DNA of 24,549 nucleotides from an uncultured Prevotella sp. (GCA_900555035.1 USJX01000043.1:1-24549); one strand, 5' to 3'; counted from the first letter of the stretch, positions 1 through 6,801 are shown. Notes: generated by a model from the letters alone, not told the origin. Made by a program: numbers and translations.

Positions 1-441
1 TTATTATCGTGAAATATAAACATTTTAAACAGGCCTTACTTTTTAAAGTGGGCTCTAATAATAATGTTCGCAAGCAATATTACGGCTATTTGCTGGAAGA
101 GTATCAGGATGATAGGTATGAGCCTTAATAGCTATTATTATACGGCTCCCGAGTTGGAATTGAATCATGGTTATTGTGATTTCTTCCTCTTGCCTGATTT
201 GACGCATTATCCAACGAAGCATAGTTATATCTTGGAATTAAAATTAATTCCAAAGAAAGAAAAGGGAATGTCTGGAAAGGTGCATGAGGAGCAGATAGCC
301 AAGCAATGGGAGGAAGCAGAACTTCAAATCAGAAAATATGCCGAGGCTCCGAGAGTTGAGGCTTTGCGTCAGGGAACCCATTTGCATAGAATCATCATGC
401 AGTTTGATGGTTGGAAATTGCATAGAATAGATGAGGTGTAG
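1..441 (+). pseudogene. Remnant of AAA-ATPase-like / PD-(D/E)XK nuclease gene, cut by window edge and internally deleted
   Basis: Two pieces of one gene family lie in different frames. From the window start to a stop at 132-134, one frame reads NNNVRKQYYGYLLEEYQD, which resembles the linker after the ATPase core in Bacteroidota AAA-ATPase-like (DUF1703-type) proteins. From about position 115 a second frame reads SLNSYYYTAPELE, then NHGYCDFFLLPD and YILELKL, which is the C-terminal PDDEXK_9-type nuclease fold with its D...ExK residues, and ends with a stop at 439-441. About 100 residues of helical linker normally between these parts are missing, so an internal deletion near 100-120 is the simplest reading. 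An ATG at 64 exists but opens only into shifted sequence. The family is common, multi-copy and poorly understood in Bacteroidota. The rest of the gene would lie outside the window. Confidence 0.7.
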
Positions 442-626
442 GTTGAAAAAGAATGGGCTAAGGCGTTATAAAGAAAGACTTTTCTTTACATTAACTTGCC
501 TGAGATTCTCGTATTTTCAGACGCTTATTATTTCTTTGAGAATATCGTAAATATGAAGAAAACTGGAAAGGAGATGGTAATCAGACACTTGTGATTTTAT
601 GACAAGATGGTGGCGTTGAGGAAAAT

Positions 627-737
627 CTATAGTTGTACAACTATAACCCCTATAGTTGTACAACCATAACTCTACAGTTGTACAACCATAGCATGTATAG
701 TCGTACAACTGTAACTTTATAGTCGTACAACTATAGG
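627..737. repeat. Array of five GTNGTACAAC palindromes at 22-23 base spacing
   Basis: Five copies of a roughly 20-base palindrome, best form CTATAGTTGTACAACTATAG, have GTAC centres at 635, 658, 680, 703 and 725. Spacings are 23, 22, 23 and 22, near two helical turns. Units 4 and 5 carry GTCGTACAAC instead of GTTGTACAAC. The regular phase and conserved dyads suggest a protein-binding array or a repeat that expands by slippage. No Cas genes are nearby and the unit is palindromic without unique spacers, so it is not a CRISPR array. Confidence 0.85.
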
Positions 738-830
738 TCTTATTCTTAATAGAGAGCAGAAAACAGGGATTTCCAGCCTCTCAAACCCCCTAATTTTTGT
801 CGCTAGATTCCAAACTTGTAAGTATATGAA

Positions 831-863
831 TTTGGTTATAAATTTTGACGGGAGTTATCTTTG
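831..863 (+). promoter_or_regulatory. Consensus Bacteroidota promoter with no intact gene after it
   Basis: TTTG at 831-834, a 21-base spacer and TATCTTTG at 856-863 match the known Bacteroidota -33/-7 form. Transcription would start near 870 and run straight into the fold-back repeat beginning at 895. No intact gene follows for 700 bases, so this is either the promoter of a lost gene or drives a structured RNA. Confidence 0.6.
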
Positions 864-894
864 CAGTTCTTGAACGTACAGGTAAAGAACTTAT

Positions 895-1310
895 TGAAAT
901 AGTCTTCACTCTTCACCCATCCCTCGCAACCCCCGATAAACAGGGCGTTTGGCGAGGTGAAGAGGTCCCGCAACTCTTCACCACTCTTCACCTCTCTTCA
1001 CCCATAATGGAACATCTTAAAAAATAATGATAGCATGAGGAATTGTAAAAAACGTGTCATCTGAGATGCTGACAGAAAATGGTTCAGATATTTCCAGGTC
1101 AAGAAGGGACAGGCTTATCTGCTCATCGAACTCAAGCAGAAATAGGAGGCTTGGTAATTGGAATTGCCGGATGCCTCCTTTATGGGTAGTCGCTGAGACT
1201 TGGGTGAAGAGTGGTGAAGAGTGGTGAAGAGTTGAGCCTACTCTTCACCTCGCCAAACGCCCTGTTTATCGGGAGGTGCGAGGGATGGGTGAAGAGTGAA
1301 GAGTATTTCA
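895..1310. repeat. Large fold-back (inverted) repeat, arms about 110 bases, loop 196 bases
   Basis: Left arm 895-1004 and right arm 1201-1310 are near-perfect reverse complements. The outer 70 bases have about three mismatches and the inner 32 bases (973-1004 against 1201-1232) have one. An 8-base unpaired block (965-972 against 1233-1240) separates them. Both arms carry the short word GGTGAAGAGT in two or three tandem copies. The loop has a possible protein remnant (1065-1145). No clear target-site duplication flanks it. It could be a non-autonomous fold-back element or the relic of an inverted duplication. Confidence 0.85.
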
Positions 1311-1404
1311 TGACTCCATTATTTATTAAATTCTCGGAATCAAGAATCCCAGGGGGTGGTCTTGTGCTCCTATCTCTTATGGCAGGTTTTACTATGCCGT
1401 ATGG

Positions 1405-1502
1405 ACAGCCAACTAGCAGATATGAAGACAGTTGGCTGTTCTAGGTAAGACAGTGAACTGTTCCGGTTCCGCCAGTTAACTGTTCTACGTAAACAGTTAA
1501 CT
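1405..1502. repeat. Cluster of CAGTTNACTG-type palindromes
   Basis: A hairpin with arms ACAGCCAACT (1405-1414) and AGTTGGCTGT (1430-1439) is followed by CAGTGAACTGTTCC and then a perfect 11-base dyad AGTTAACTGTT (1474-1484) / AACAGTTAACT (1492-1502) with a 7-base loop. The words are variants of one another, so this looks like a diverged palindromic repeat family. It lies 85 bases before the DUF6078-like gene. Confidence 0.7.
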
Positions 1503-1586
1503 AGCCAGACCTACCTGTATCATCCATAAAAATATGATTATAGAATAATAATAGAAAGATTAAAGATTAATTAAATTTTCAAGAAA

Positions 1587-2030
1587 ATGAGTAAGGTAAA
1601 TATTTATACAGCAGATTCGGTATGTCTCAAGGAGTCATGCCCAGTAAAGGTCACATGTGCCCGTTATCATCTTTATTTACAGAAGTCATTAACGGAGGAA
1701 ACTTTCAGTGTTATCAATCCCAACATCTTGTCTCCATCGGAGCAGGGCTGCGAGTTTCGTCTTATCAAGAAGATACTCCGCATGGCTCGTGGTTTCAAAC
1801 GCATGTTTGATTCCATGCCATCGGGCAACACGTATCATTTCTGGCATCGCACTTCTTATTTCAGCGAATCCACCTATTGCCGTGCCAAGCGTGGCGCCAT
1901 CCTCATCTCTCCCGAAATGCAGAAAGAACTCCTTGCGCTGTTCGAGAAAAACGGTGCCGACATCAGCATCGGGTTTGATCAGTATGAGGAGCAAGTGGGG
2001 TATGTAAGCAACCCGACAAAGGGCATATAA
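1587..2030 (+). CDS. DUF6078-like hypothetical protein with a repeat-derived C-terminus
   Basis: The 147-residue protein has the look of the Bacteroides/Prevotella DUF6078 family: an N-terminal cysteine cluster (CLKESCPVKVTC), a SVINPNIL segment, a basic helical middle (RMARGFKRMFD) and an acidic end with FDQYEEQ. No function is known for the family. There is no signal peptide or membrane segment. The ATG at 1587 is preceded by AT-rich sequence with no clear Shine-Dalgarno, as is usual here. The end is odd: after FDQYEEQVGYV the reading frame enters the direct repeat at 2005 and finishes SNPTKGI-stop, exactly as an unrelated membrane protein does at 6608. The native C-terminus has probably been replaced by a few residues. 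Family assignment is from recalled pattern and is moderately sure. Confidence 0.65.
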   Translation: MSKVNIYTADSVCLKESCPVKVTCARYHLYLQKSLTEETFSVINPNILSPSEQGCEFRLIKKILRMARGFKRMFDSMPSGNTYHFWHRTSYFSESTYCRAKRGAILISPEMQKELLALFEKNGADISIGFDQYEEQVGYVSNPTKGI

Positions 2031-2116
2031 TTATATGGTGATGTTGCGATAGTACCGCCCTAACTATATAAAAACAGGTAGTTAGGGCGGTGGTATCCTT
2101 GCAGAATTCATTTTTT
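2005..2116. repeat. Direct repeat, copy 1 (single hairpin form)
   Basis: This 112-base sequence recurs at 6583-6748. The first 93 bases match with one mismatch (2015 against 6593). It starts inside the upstream gene (TAAGCAACCC), contains its stop codon, a perfect 14-base palindrome CATATAATTATATG, and a 13-base-arm hairpin ACCGCCCTAACTA / TAGTTAGGGCGGT. It ends in GTATCCTTGCAGAATTCATT. Copy 1 has one hairpin; copy 2 has two. The hairpin could stop transcription from the upstream gene. The T-run comes well after the stem, so a recombination or mobile-element role is equally possible. Confidence 0.9.
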
Positions 2117-2157
2117 GCTGAAAAAGTAATAGTTGAGCGTAAATAATAAGAGAAATA

Positions 2158-2189
2158 TTTGGCAAATTGCTTTTTTAGTCGTACTTTTG
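2158..2189 (+). promoter_or_regulatory. Probable promoter of ptuAB
   Basis: TTTG at 2158-2161, a 20-base spacer and TACTTTTG at 2182-2189 match the Bacteroidota consensus. The ptuA ATG lies 27 bases after the -7 box. Confidence 0.65.
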
Positions 2190-2216
2190 TAGGCAAGTAT
2201 CAATTAGAAATATCAT

Positions 2217-3485
2217 ATGAATATAACGTCGATAACTTTCAATAATTTCCGTTGCTTCGGAGAATATCACTTGCAGTTCAAACCAGCAGTAAACTTACTG
2301 TTTGGTGTGAACGGTTGTGGTAAGACTTCTATCCTGCGTGGTCTAAAGATAGCAATGAGCTCATTTTTTTCAGGTTTTTCCGATAGTAACACTCGTTTTA
2401 TTGGAATCTCTAATGATGACTTTATGAGCGAGGTGCGTGATGGAGTAGAGTCTTTAGAACGACAAGTGAACATATCCTACGATTTAGCAGAGTTTAAAAA
2501 TATGATTCTGAGCCGAACTGGCAAGAAAAATCGTACTGCAATTTCTGGTATCAAGCCTTTGCGTGATTATACTCATTCGTTATATCATGATCTTTCAACA
2601 GAAGATGATGGGAGTATAGCCCTACCACTTTTCGCTGCTTTCTCAACAGAAGACATTCACAGTAGTCGCAAGTTAGATCGTTCTATCTTCTGTAAATATT
2701 ACCAACCTCGTTCGTTCGGTTATTACGAATGTTTGCAGGGGGATGGATTCTTTGATTATTGGATGTATCGATTGCTCATCCTGCAAGAAGGACAGAAGTC
2801 GCTTAACGAAATAGAAGTTGTGCTATGCGCTATAAGGGAAGCTTTGGGTGATAGGGGGTGTAATATTATCAGAAATGTGTCAATACGTCCATTGCAGAAA
2901 GCTGTCTATTTCCATTTTATCGATGGCAGAGAAATTGACTCACGAAATTTGAGTGATGGTTACAAGAGACTTGTAAATATTGTGACGGACTTGTCTGTAC
3001 GTTGTTATATTCTGAATGGCAAGAAATACGGAATGGAGTGTTGTCATGAAACGCAGGGAGTTGTGCTGATAGACGAAGTGGATTTGCATCTGCATCCGGA
3101 ATTGCAGTCGGTAGTCTTGCAATCTCTTCATCGAGCATTTCCTAAAATTCAGTTCATAGTTTCTTCTCATGCTCCAATGGTGTTGTCGAGTGTGGAGACT
3201 AATGATGATAATGAAGTGGTTCATTTGCAATATCAGAATGGTAATTATACTGCTGAGTCAATTGTGACTTATGGTATGGATGCCTCTACGATTCTAGAGA
3301 CTTATATGGGCAAACGCTCCCGTGTGGCAGAGGTGGAAGAAAAGTTGAAACATCTTTTTACATTAATCGATGAGGAGAAGTTTGCTGAAGCAAAGTCGGA
3401 ATTAGGCTCAATGCGTGAAAAGTATTCTGACACAATTCCAGAGCTATCACGTGCAGAATCTATGTTGTTGTTTCTTGAAAATTAG
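2217..3485 (+). CDS. ptuA: PtuA-type ATPase of a Septu-like anti-phage system
   Basis: The 422-residue protein is an ABC/SMC-like ATPase. It has Walker A GVNGCGKTS at residues 30-38, an ABC-signature-like LSDGYK near 245, Walker B VLIDEVDLHLHP with D286/E287, and an H-loop SSHAP with H318. The helical C-terminal tail (EKFAEAKSEL through ESMLLFLE) is typical of PtuA and retron-linked ATPases. In Septu systems PtuA oligomerises, senses nucleotide state and holds the PtuB nuclease until infection. ptuB follows after 6 bases, so the two are one operon. The start at 2217 suits both the promoter spacing and the family N-terminus (NITSITFNNFRCF). No reverse transcriptase or retron RNA was found upstream, so this is a stand-alone Septu pair and not a retron. 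What triggers it cannot be told from sequence. Confidence 0.9.
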   Translation: MNITSITFNNFRCFGEYHLQFKPAVNLLFGVNGCGKTSILRGLKIAMSSFFSGFSDSNTRFIGISNDDFMSEVRDGVESLERQVNISYDLAEFKNMILSRTGKKNRTAISGIKPLRDYTHSLYHDLSTEDDGSIALPLFAAFSTEDIHSSRKLDRSIFCKYYQPRSFGYYECLQGDGFFDYWMYRLLILQEGQKSLNEIEVVLCAIREALGDRGCNIIRNVSIRPLQKAVYFHFIDGREIDSRNLSDGYKRLVNIVTDLSVRCYILNGKKYGMECCHETQGVVLIDEVDLHLHPELQSVVLQSLHRAFPKIQFIVSSHAPMVLSSVETNDDNEVVHLQYQNGNYTAESIVTYGMDASTILETYMGKRSRVAEVEEKLKHLFTLIDEEKFAEAKSELGSMREKYSDTIPELSRAESMLLFLEN

Positions 3486-3491
3486 AAGAAT

Positions 3492-4154
3492 ATGCATATA
3501 AGAAAATCAGCAGAACCCAAGGAGTGGACAGAATACAAGAATATTCCTGGGGTACAGTTCAGCGGTATTCCTGCACTACAGGAATCTCTGTATCGTGAGC
3601 AGGGCTATTTATGTGCCTATTGTGAACGTCGAATTCCTGTAAGGGATAAAATGTCCACAGAGGATCATCGTATAGAGCATTGGCATTGTCGTGATAAGTA
3701 TCCTGATGAAGTTTTCAGCTATGGAAATCTGCTGATGTGCTGTCCTGGCCAGATAGGGGGTGGAGAAAGTCATTGTGATGTAAGGAAAGGTAACGATATT
3801 ATCGAGTGGTCACCTCTCAAAAAGGAGTGTACTGATAGTATTAGATATAGACTTAATGGTACAATATTGTCAAGCAATGCAAGTTGGGATAAGGAACTCA
3901 ACGAAAAATTGAATTTAAATCATGAGATTTTGAAGCGTAATAGGGAGCAGACTCTACGAGGAGTTATTGAAGGAATAATCTCCAAAAGAGGAAAACATAT
4001 TTTGTGGACGCAGAAAGATGTTAAGGATCAACTAGAAAAGTGGTCTAACAAGCATGATGATGGTAATGGTCATGCTGTCTATTATCCTTTTAATGGCATT
4101 GTCGTTTATTTTCTTAAGAAGAAATTGGCGATGCTGAGCAAGAAAGGAGTGTAA
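3492..4154 (+). CDS. ptuB: PtuB-type HNH endonuclease (TIGR02646-like) of the Septu pair
   Basis: The 220-residue protein carries the HNH/zinc-finger pattern of retron- and Septu-linked nucleases: C41-A-Y-C44, then D58-H-R-I-E-H63-W-H65-C66, N79, C83/C84 and H94-C95. The EH-H-C block supplies the catalytic His and the Cys pairs bind structural zinc. The family cleaves DNA, or in some systems host nucleic acid, when released by its PtuA partner, giving abortive or direct defence. All key residues are present, so the enzyme looks intact. It starts 6 bases after ptuA and is probably translated from the same message. Length is normal for the family. It ends with KKLAMLSKKGV, and 136 bases later a strong hairpin may end the transcript. 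Confidence 0.9.
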   Translation: MHIRKSAEPKEWTEYKNIPGVQFSGIPALQESLYREQGYLCAYCERRIPVRDKMSTEDHRIEHWHCRDKYPDEVFSYGNLLMCCPGQIGGGESHCDVRKGNDIIEWSPLKKECTDSIRYRLNGTILSSNASWDKELNEKLNLNHEILKRNREQTLRGVIEGIISKRGKHILWTQKDVKDQLEKWSNKHDDGNGHAVYYPFNGIVVYFLKKKLAMLSKKGV

Positions 4155-4289
4155 GTTTTTTAACATAAGTCATCGGCTTACCCCGTATTGTGAGACATCA
4201 AAGTTTTACGATTTTCCTGCCACTGAGGCTAAGAGAGAAGGGAATTCTGTAATGTTTTAGTAACTTCTTCTAAATTTCTTTGAATATCG

Positions 4290-4337
4290 GCTCAGGTGAG
4301 ATTGTCCGTGGTTAGACAATCTCTCCTGAGCTATAAT
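4290..4337 (+). terminator. Strong hairpin after ptuAB, probable terminator
   Basis: Arms 4290-4306 (GCTCAGGTGAGATTGTC) and 4315-4331 pair over 17 bases with one mismatch around an 8-base loop. They are followed by TATAATTTTCCGGTTTTG, a broken T tract. The distance of 136 bases from ptuB is long for a simple terminator, so a small structured RNA is possible. Confidence 0.55.
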
Positions 4338-4547
4338 TTTCCGGTTTTGTCTTTTGATTGTGCAGGTCAATGAAATGATATTTGTATCATCTCTGTGTTA
4401 GTAATAACTCAAAAATCTCCAAAATAACCTTTTTTCGCTCGTATTTTATGATTATCAATGAAAGGAATCATATTGCTAAATACTCAATTATTTGCATGTT
4501 TCGTAAATGTTTTGCGAATATTTTACCTTTTTCTAAATTTATTTTCG

Positions 4548-4555
4548 TACTTTTG
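4548..4555 (+). promoter_or_regulatory. -7 element upstream of the AlbA_2 gene
   Basis: TACTTTTG fits the TAnnTTTG box and lies 40 bases before the chosen start at 4596. No good TTTG is found at -33, so the promoter is weak or needs an activator. Confidence 0.45.
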
Positions 4556-4595
4556 CAAGCGTATTTACTTATTTTATAATAATGTATGGCAAAGA

Positions 4596-6180
4596 ATGAT
4601 GGACGATATATTGAAACAGATAAACGCTGGCGAGGTGTCGGGGGTGCAGTTCAAGGAACGCATTCTCGACAAATATGATATTGCCTGTGAGTTAGTGGCG
4701 TTCAGTAATTCACATGGGGGCAAGTTGGTAGTTGGTATAAAGGATAAGACCGGAGAAACCAATGCCTTGTCGTATTCTGAGGTACAAGAAACAACCAACT
4801 TGTTGAGTGACATTGCTTCAGAAAACGTAGTGCCATCCATTCTGATAAAGATAGATACTGTTGAAGTTGAGGATGGCAACTTGGTTGTTGCTACTGTGAA
4901 GGAAGGACTCAACAAACCTTATCATGACAACAAGGGAATCGTATGGGTGAAGAATGGTGCCGACAAGCGTAAAGTGTTCGATAATGCAGAACTTGCAGAA
5001 ATGATGACCGACTGCGGTAGTTTTGCTCCAGACGAGGCTGGTGTTAGGGATGCAACTGTCAACGACCATCAAGCAGTTTCTTGGCAACCGTTTTGAAAGA
5101 GTTTTGGAGAAGAAAGGCTTGACTGGTGACGCTTTTAATGAAGCATCACTTGATATGATTTGCTCTGCCATCGCTAAGGGACATGACTGTGAGAAGATAC
5201 TTCGCAATCTGCGATTTATCCGTCCTGATGGTTCTCTGACCGTTGCTGCCATGCTTCTGTTTGGCAAATACACCCAACGTTGGTTGCCAATGATGACAGC
5301 CAAGTGTATCTGTTTTGCAGGCAACAGTGTCGGCAGCAAGGTGTTCCGTGACAAAGTGAATGATGCAGATATGGAGGGAAATCTGCTTCATCAGTATGAC
5401 ACTATCATGGATTTCTTCACTCGTAATCTGCATAATGTGCAGGTTGGAGATGAATTCAACAGCATGGGTAAGTTGGAAATACCTTACACAAGCTTGGTTG
5501 AGTTCACGGTAAACAGCCTTGTGCATCGCTCGTTGAACATGAAAGCCCCTGTTCGCATTTTCATTTTCGATAATCGTGTTGAGATTCACAGTCCTGGTGC
5601 ATTGCCTAATGGACTCACTATTGATGACATCAAGGCTGGAACATCCATGCCTCGCAATATGTTCCTTTTTAACAATGCTATATACTTGCTGCCATACACT
5701 GGTGTAGGTAGTGGCATCACTCGTGCACTGGACGAAGATATCAATGTCACGTTTATGAATAATGACAAGGCGCAGGAATTTGTCATCACGGTTTGGAGAG
5801 AAGAAAGTAACCAAGTCGAGGGGAAAAGTAACCAAGTCGAAGACTCTGACACTCGACTTAGACACTCTAACACCAACTTAGACACTTCTGAGAGCGACTT
5901 AGACACTCGACTTAGACACTCTGGCACCGACTTAGACACCAGACTTAGACACTCTGACACTCCAAAAGTGTCATTGTCTAACAAGCAAAGGGACATAGTC
6001 AATTTCTGTTCAGTTCCTCGAACCACCAAAGAGATACTTGACAGAATTGGAGTCAGCATGCATTCCAAGAACCGTGAGCGTTACATCACCTCTCTTGTTG
6101 CAGCCGGATATTTGCAGATGACTAATCCGGATAATCCTACGGCAAGCAACCAGAAATACAAGAAAGTAACAACAAAATAG
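4596..6180 (+). pseudogene. AlbA_2/Schlafen-like ATP-binding DNA-binding protein, broken by a +1 frameshift
   Basis: The N-terminal part (from MMDDILKQ at 4596) is an AlbA_2 domain: E-x-x-x-VQFKE, then ELVAFSNSHGGKLVVGIKD and WVKNGADKRKVF. At 5067 the frame breaks after DATVND and runs to an early stop at 5096. One base on, from 5068, it continues IKQFLGNRFERVLEKK into the family's ATP-binding-like core (SLVEFTVNSLVHRSL, VEIHSPGALPNGLT, GVGSGI), a repetitive linker and a C-terminal winged helix (KQRDIVNFCS...TTKEILDRIG). Removing base 5067 restores about 527 residues, the normal family length. These proteins are often linked with defence islands and regulation. The frameshift may be a real mutation, a sequencing error or, less likely, programmed; no obvious slippery site is seen. 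The start at 4596/4599 is chosen because it follows the -7 box. Confidence 0.8.
5804..5962 (+). repeat. In-frame minisatellite coding the linker of the AlbA_2 protein
   Basis: Two copies of AAAGTAACCAAGTCGA (coding SNQVE) are followed by about six copies of an ACTTAGACAC core spaced 12 to 21 bases apart, coding variants of DTRLRHS and TDLDT. The array lies between the ATPase-like core and the winged helix. It stays in frame, so copy number can change without breaking the protein. Repetitive linkers at this place are usual in the family. Confidence 0.85.
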
Positions 6181-6191
6181 AAAATAATAAT

Positions 6192-6608
6192 ATGGCCCCC
6201 TTATATTTCCTCCAGTTTGCATGTTTCATATTCATGCTCATCAATGCCCTTATCCTCGGCATCACCCACCTGCACATGAAGTGGGCCAACCGACGCTATG
6301 AGTGGTCACGCTGGCTGATACTTGCAGGTATGATGGGACTTGCCATACAATATCTCTTGCAGATGCTCTTGGGCTTTCGTGCGAAAAGCGATGACTTGGG
6401 AGCTATTTTCAACATTCTTGTCTATACCCCATGCATCACCACTATCGCCATGGGCATATACAACATTGAGGCGACCCATGCCAACCGCCGAAAGATGAAC
6501 ATCGTCTGCACTTGCATTTATGCCGCCATCATAGCTGTTTTCTGCATAGGCTACAATATGAAAATGAAGCAAAAAAACATCATAAGCAACCCAACAAAGG
6601 GCATATAA
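6192..6608 (+). CDS. Small four-helix membrane protein, probably truncated by the direct repeat
   Basis: The 138 residues give four likely membrane helices: about 4-24, 41-62, 72-90 and 103-122, joined by basic loops (HMKWANRRYEWSR and EATHANRRK). The layout resembles the N-terminal sensor part of larger Bacteroidota membrane regulators (AraC-type or kinase), but no kinase or HTH domain follows. At 6583 the frame enters the direct repeat and ends SNPTKGI-stop, as does the unrelated gene at 1587-2030. I infer a 3' truncation in which the repeat supplied the stop. It starts 11 bases after the AlbA_2 gene and could be cotranscribed with it. Function is unknown. Confidence 0.6.
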   Translation: MAPLYFLQFACFIFMLINALILGITHLHMKWANRRYEWSRWLILAGMMGLAIQYLLQMLLGFRAKSDDLGAIFNILVYTPCITTIAMGIYNIEATHANRRKMNIVCTCIYAAIIAVFCIGYNMKMKQKNIISNPTKGI

Positions 6609-6748
6609 TTATATGGTGATGTTGCGATAGTACCGCCCTAACTATATAAAAACAGGTAGTTAGGGCGGTGGTATCGCTTATAACTCCGCCCTAACTATAT
6701 TAAAAAAGGTAGTTAGGGCGGTGGTATCCTTGCAGAATTCATTTTTTT
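6583..6748. repeat. Direct repeat, copy 2 (double hairpin form)
   Basis: This copy matches 2005-2116 but has an extra 54-base unit, so the hairpin CCGCCCTAACTA / TAGTTAGGGCGG occurs twice (arms near 6631-6643, 6656-6668, 6695-6706 and 6711-6722). It again includes the stop codon of the preceding gene and the CATATAATTATATG palindrome. Its right end (CCTTGCAGAATTC) supplies the -33 part of the promoter of the next gene. The 4,466 bases between the two copies contain the whole Septu, AlbA_2 and membrane-protein block. Confidence 0.9.
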
Positions 6749-6760
6749 TGTTTATCTTTG
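6730..6760 (+). promoter_or_regulatory. Promoter of the first DUF234 ATPase, half inside the direct repeat
   Basis: TTG at 6730-6732, a 20-base spacer and TATCTTTG at 6753-6760 fit the Bacteroidota consensus. The -33 part lies within repeat copy 2 and the -7 box lies in unique sequence. This places the start of the next gene at 6802 and rules out a longer frame beginning at 6721. Confidence 0.7.
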
Positions 6761-6801
6761 CACCTGTAAGATTGAGTATAAATGAAATAAAATCAGAAAT
6801 T

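Larger units (their letters stand above)
442..1586. other. 1.1-kb repeat-rich stretch with no intact gene
   Basis: No convincing intact coding region was found. The stretch holds, in order, a five-unit GTTGTACAAC palindrome array (627-737), a consensus promoter (831-863), a large fold-back repeat (895-1310) and a palindrome cluster (1405-1502). The loop of the fold-back contains a 26-codon open stretch (1065-1145) ending YLLIELKQK and a stop. It looks like the tail of a decayed protein but I cannot assign it. A small hairpin at 1144-1179 (arms AGGAGGC and GCCTCCT) follows. Short open frames here mostly translate repeats and are not called as genes. Confidence 0.6.
4155..4595. other. Intergenic region between ptuB and the AlbA_2 gene
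   Basis: The stretch holds the 17-base-arm hairpin at 4290-4331 and an AT-rich promoter region ending in TACTTTTG (4548-4555). A frame open from 4382 or 4458 into the next gene is AT-rich, phenylalanine-heavy and lies before the predicted transcription start. I do not count it as coding. Confidence 0.5.

Noticed and set aside
517..708. Minus-strand 63-codon frame over the palindrome array
   Set aside because: Its sequence (YDYTCYGCTT and similar) only translates the repeats.
627..737. CRISPR array
   Set aside because: The units are palindromic themselves, the gaps are too short and alike to be spacers, and no cas gene is near.
2005..2116. Integron attC-like site, because GTTAGGGC/GCCCTAAC arms sit at gene 3' ends
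   Set aside because: The arms have one base too many for the GTTRRRY/RYYYAAC cores, the whole 112 bases are conserved rather than only the cores, several genes lie between copies, and no integrase is present.
4290..4331. Retron msr-msd RNA for the PtuAB pair
   Set aside because: No reverse transcriptase gene lies in the window and the hairpin is downstream of ptuB, not upstream of a reverse transcriptase.
4458..4595. Upstream part of the AlbA_2 frame
   Set aside because: It is AT-rich, lies before the predicted transcription start and is not part of the family N-terminus.
6721..6801. N-terminal extension of the first DUF234 ATPase from a GTG at 6721
   Set aside because: It would begin before the TATCTTTG promoter and within the direct repeat; the family N-terminus starts at MDANGIIGRE (6802).
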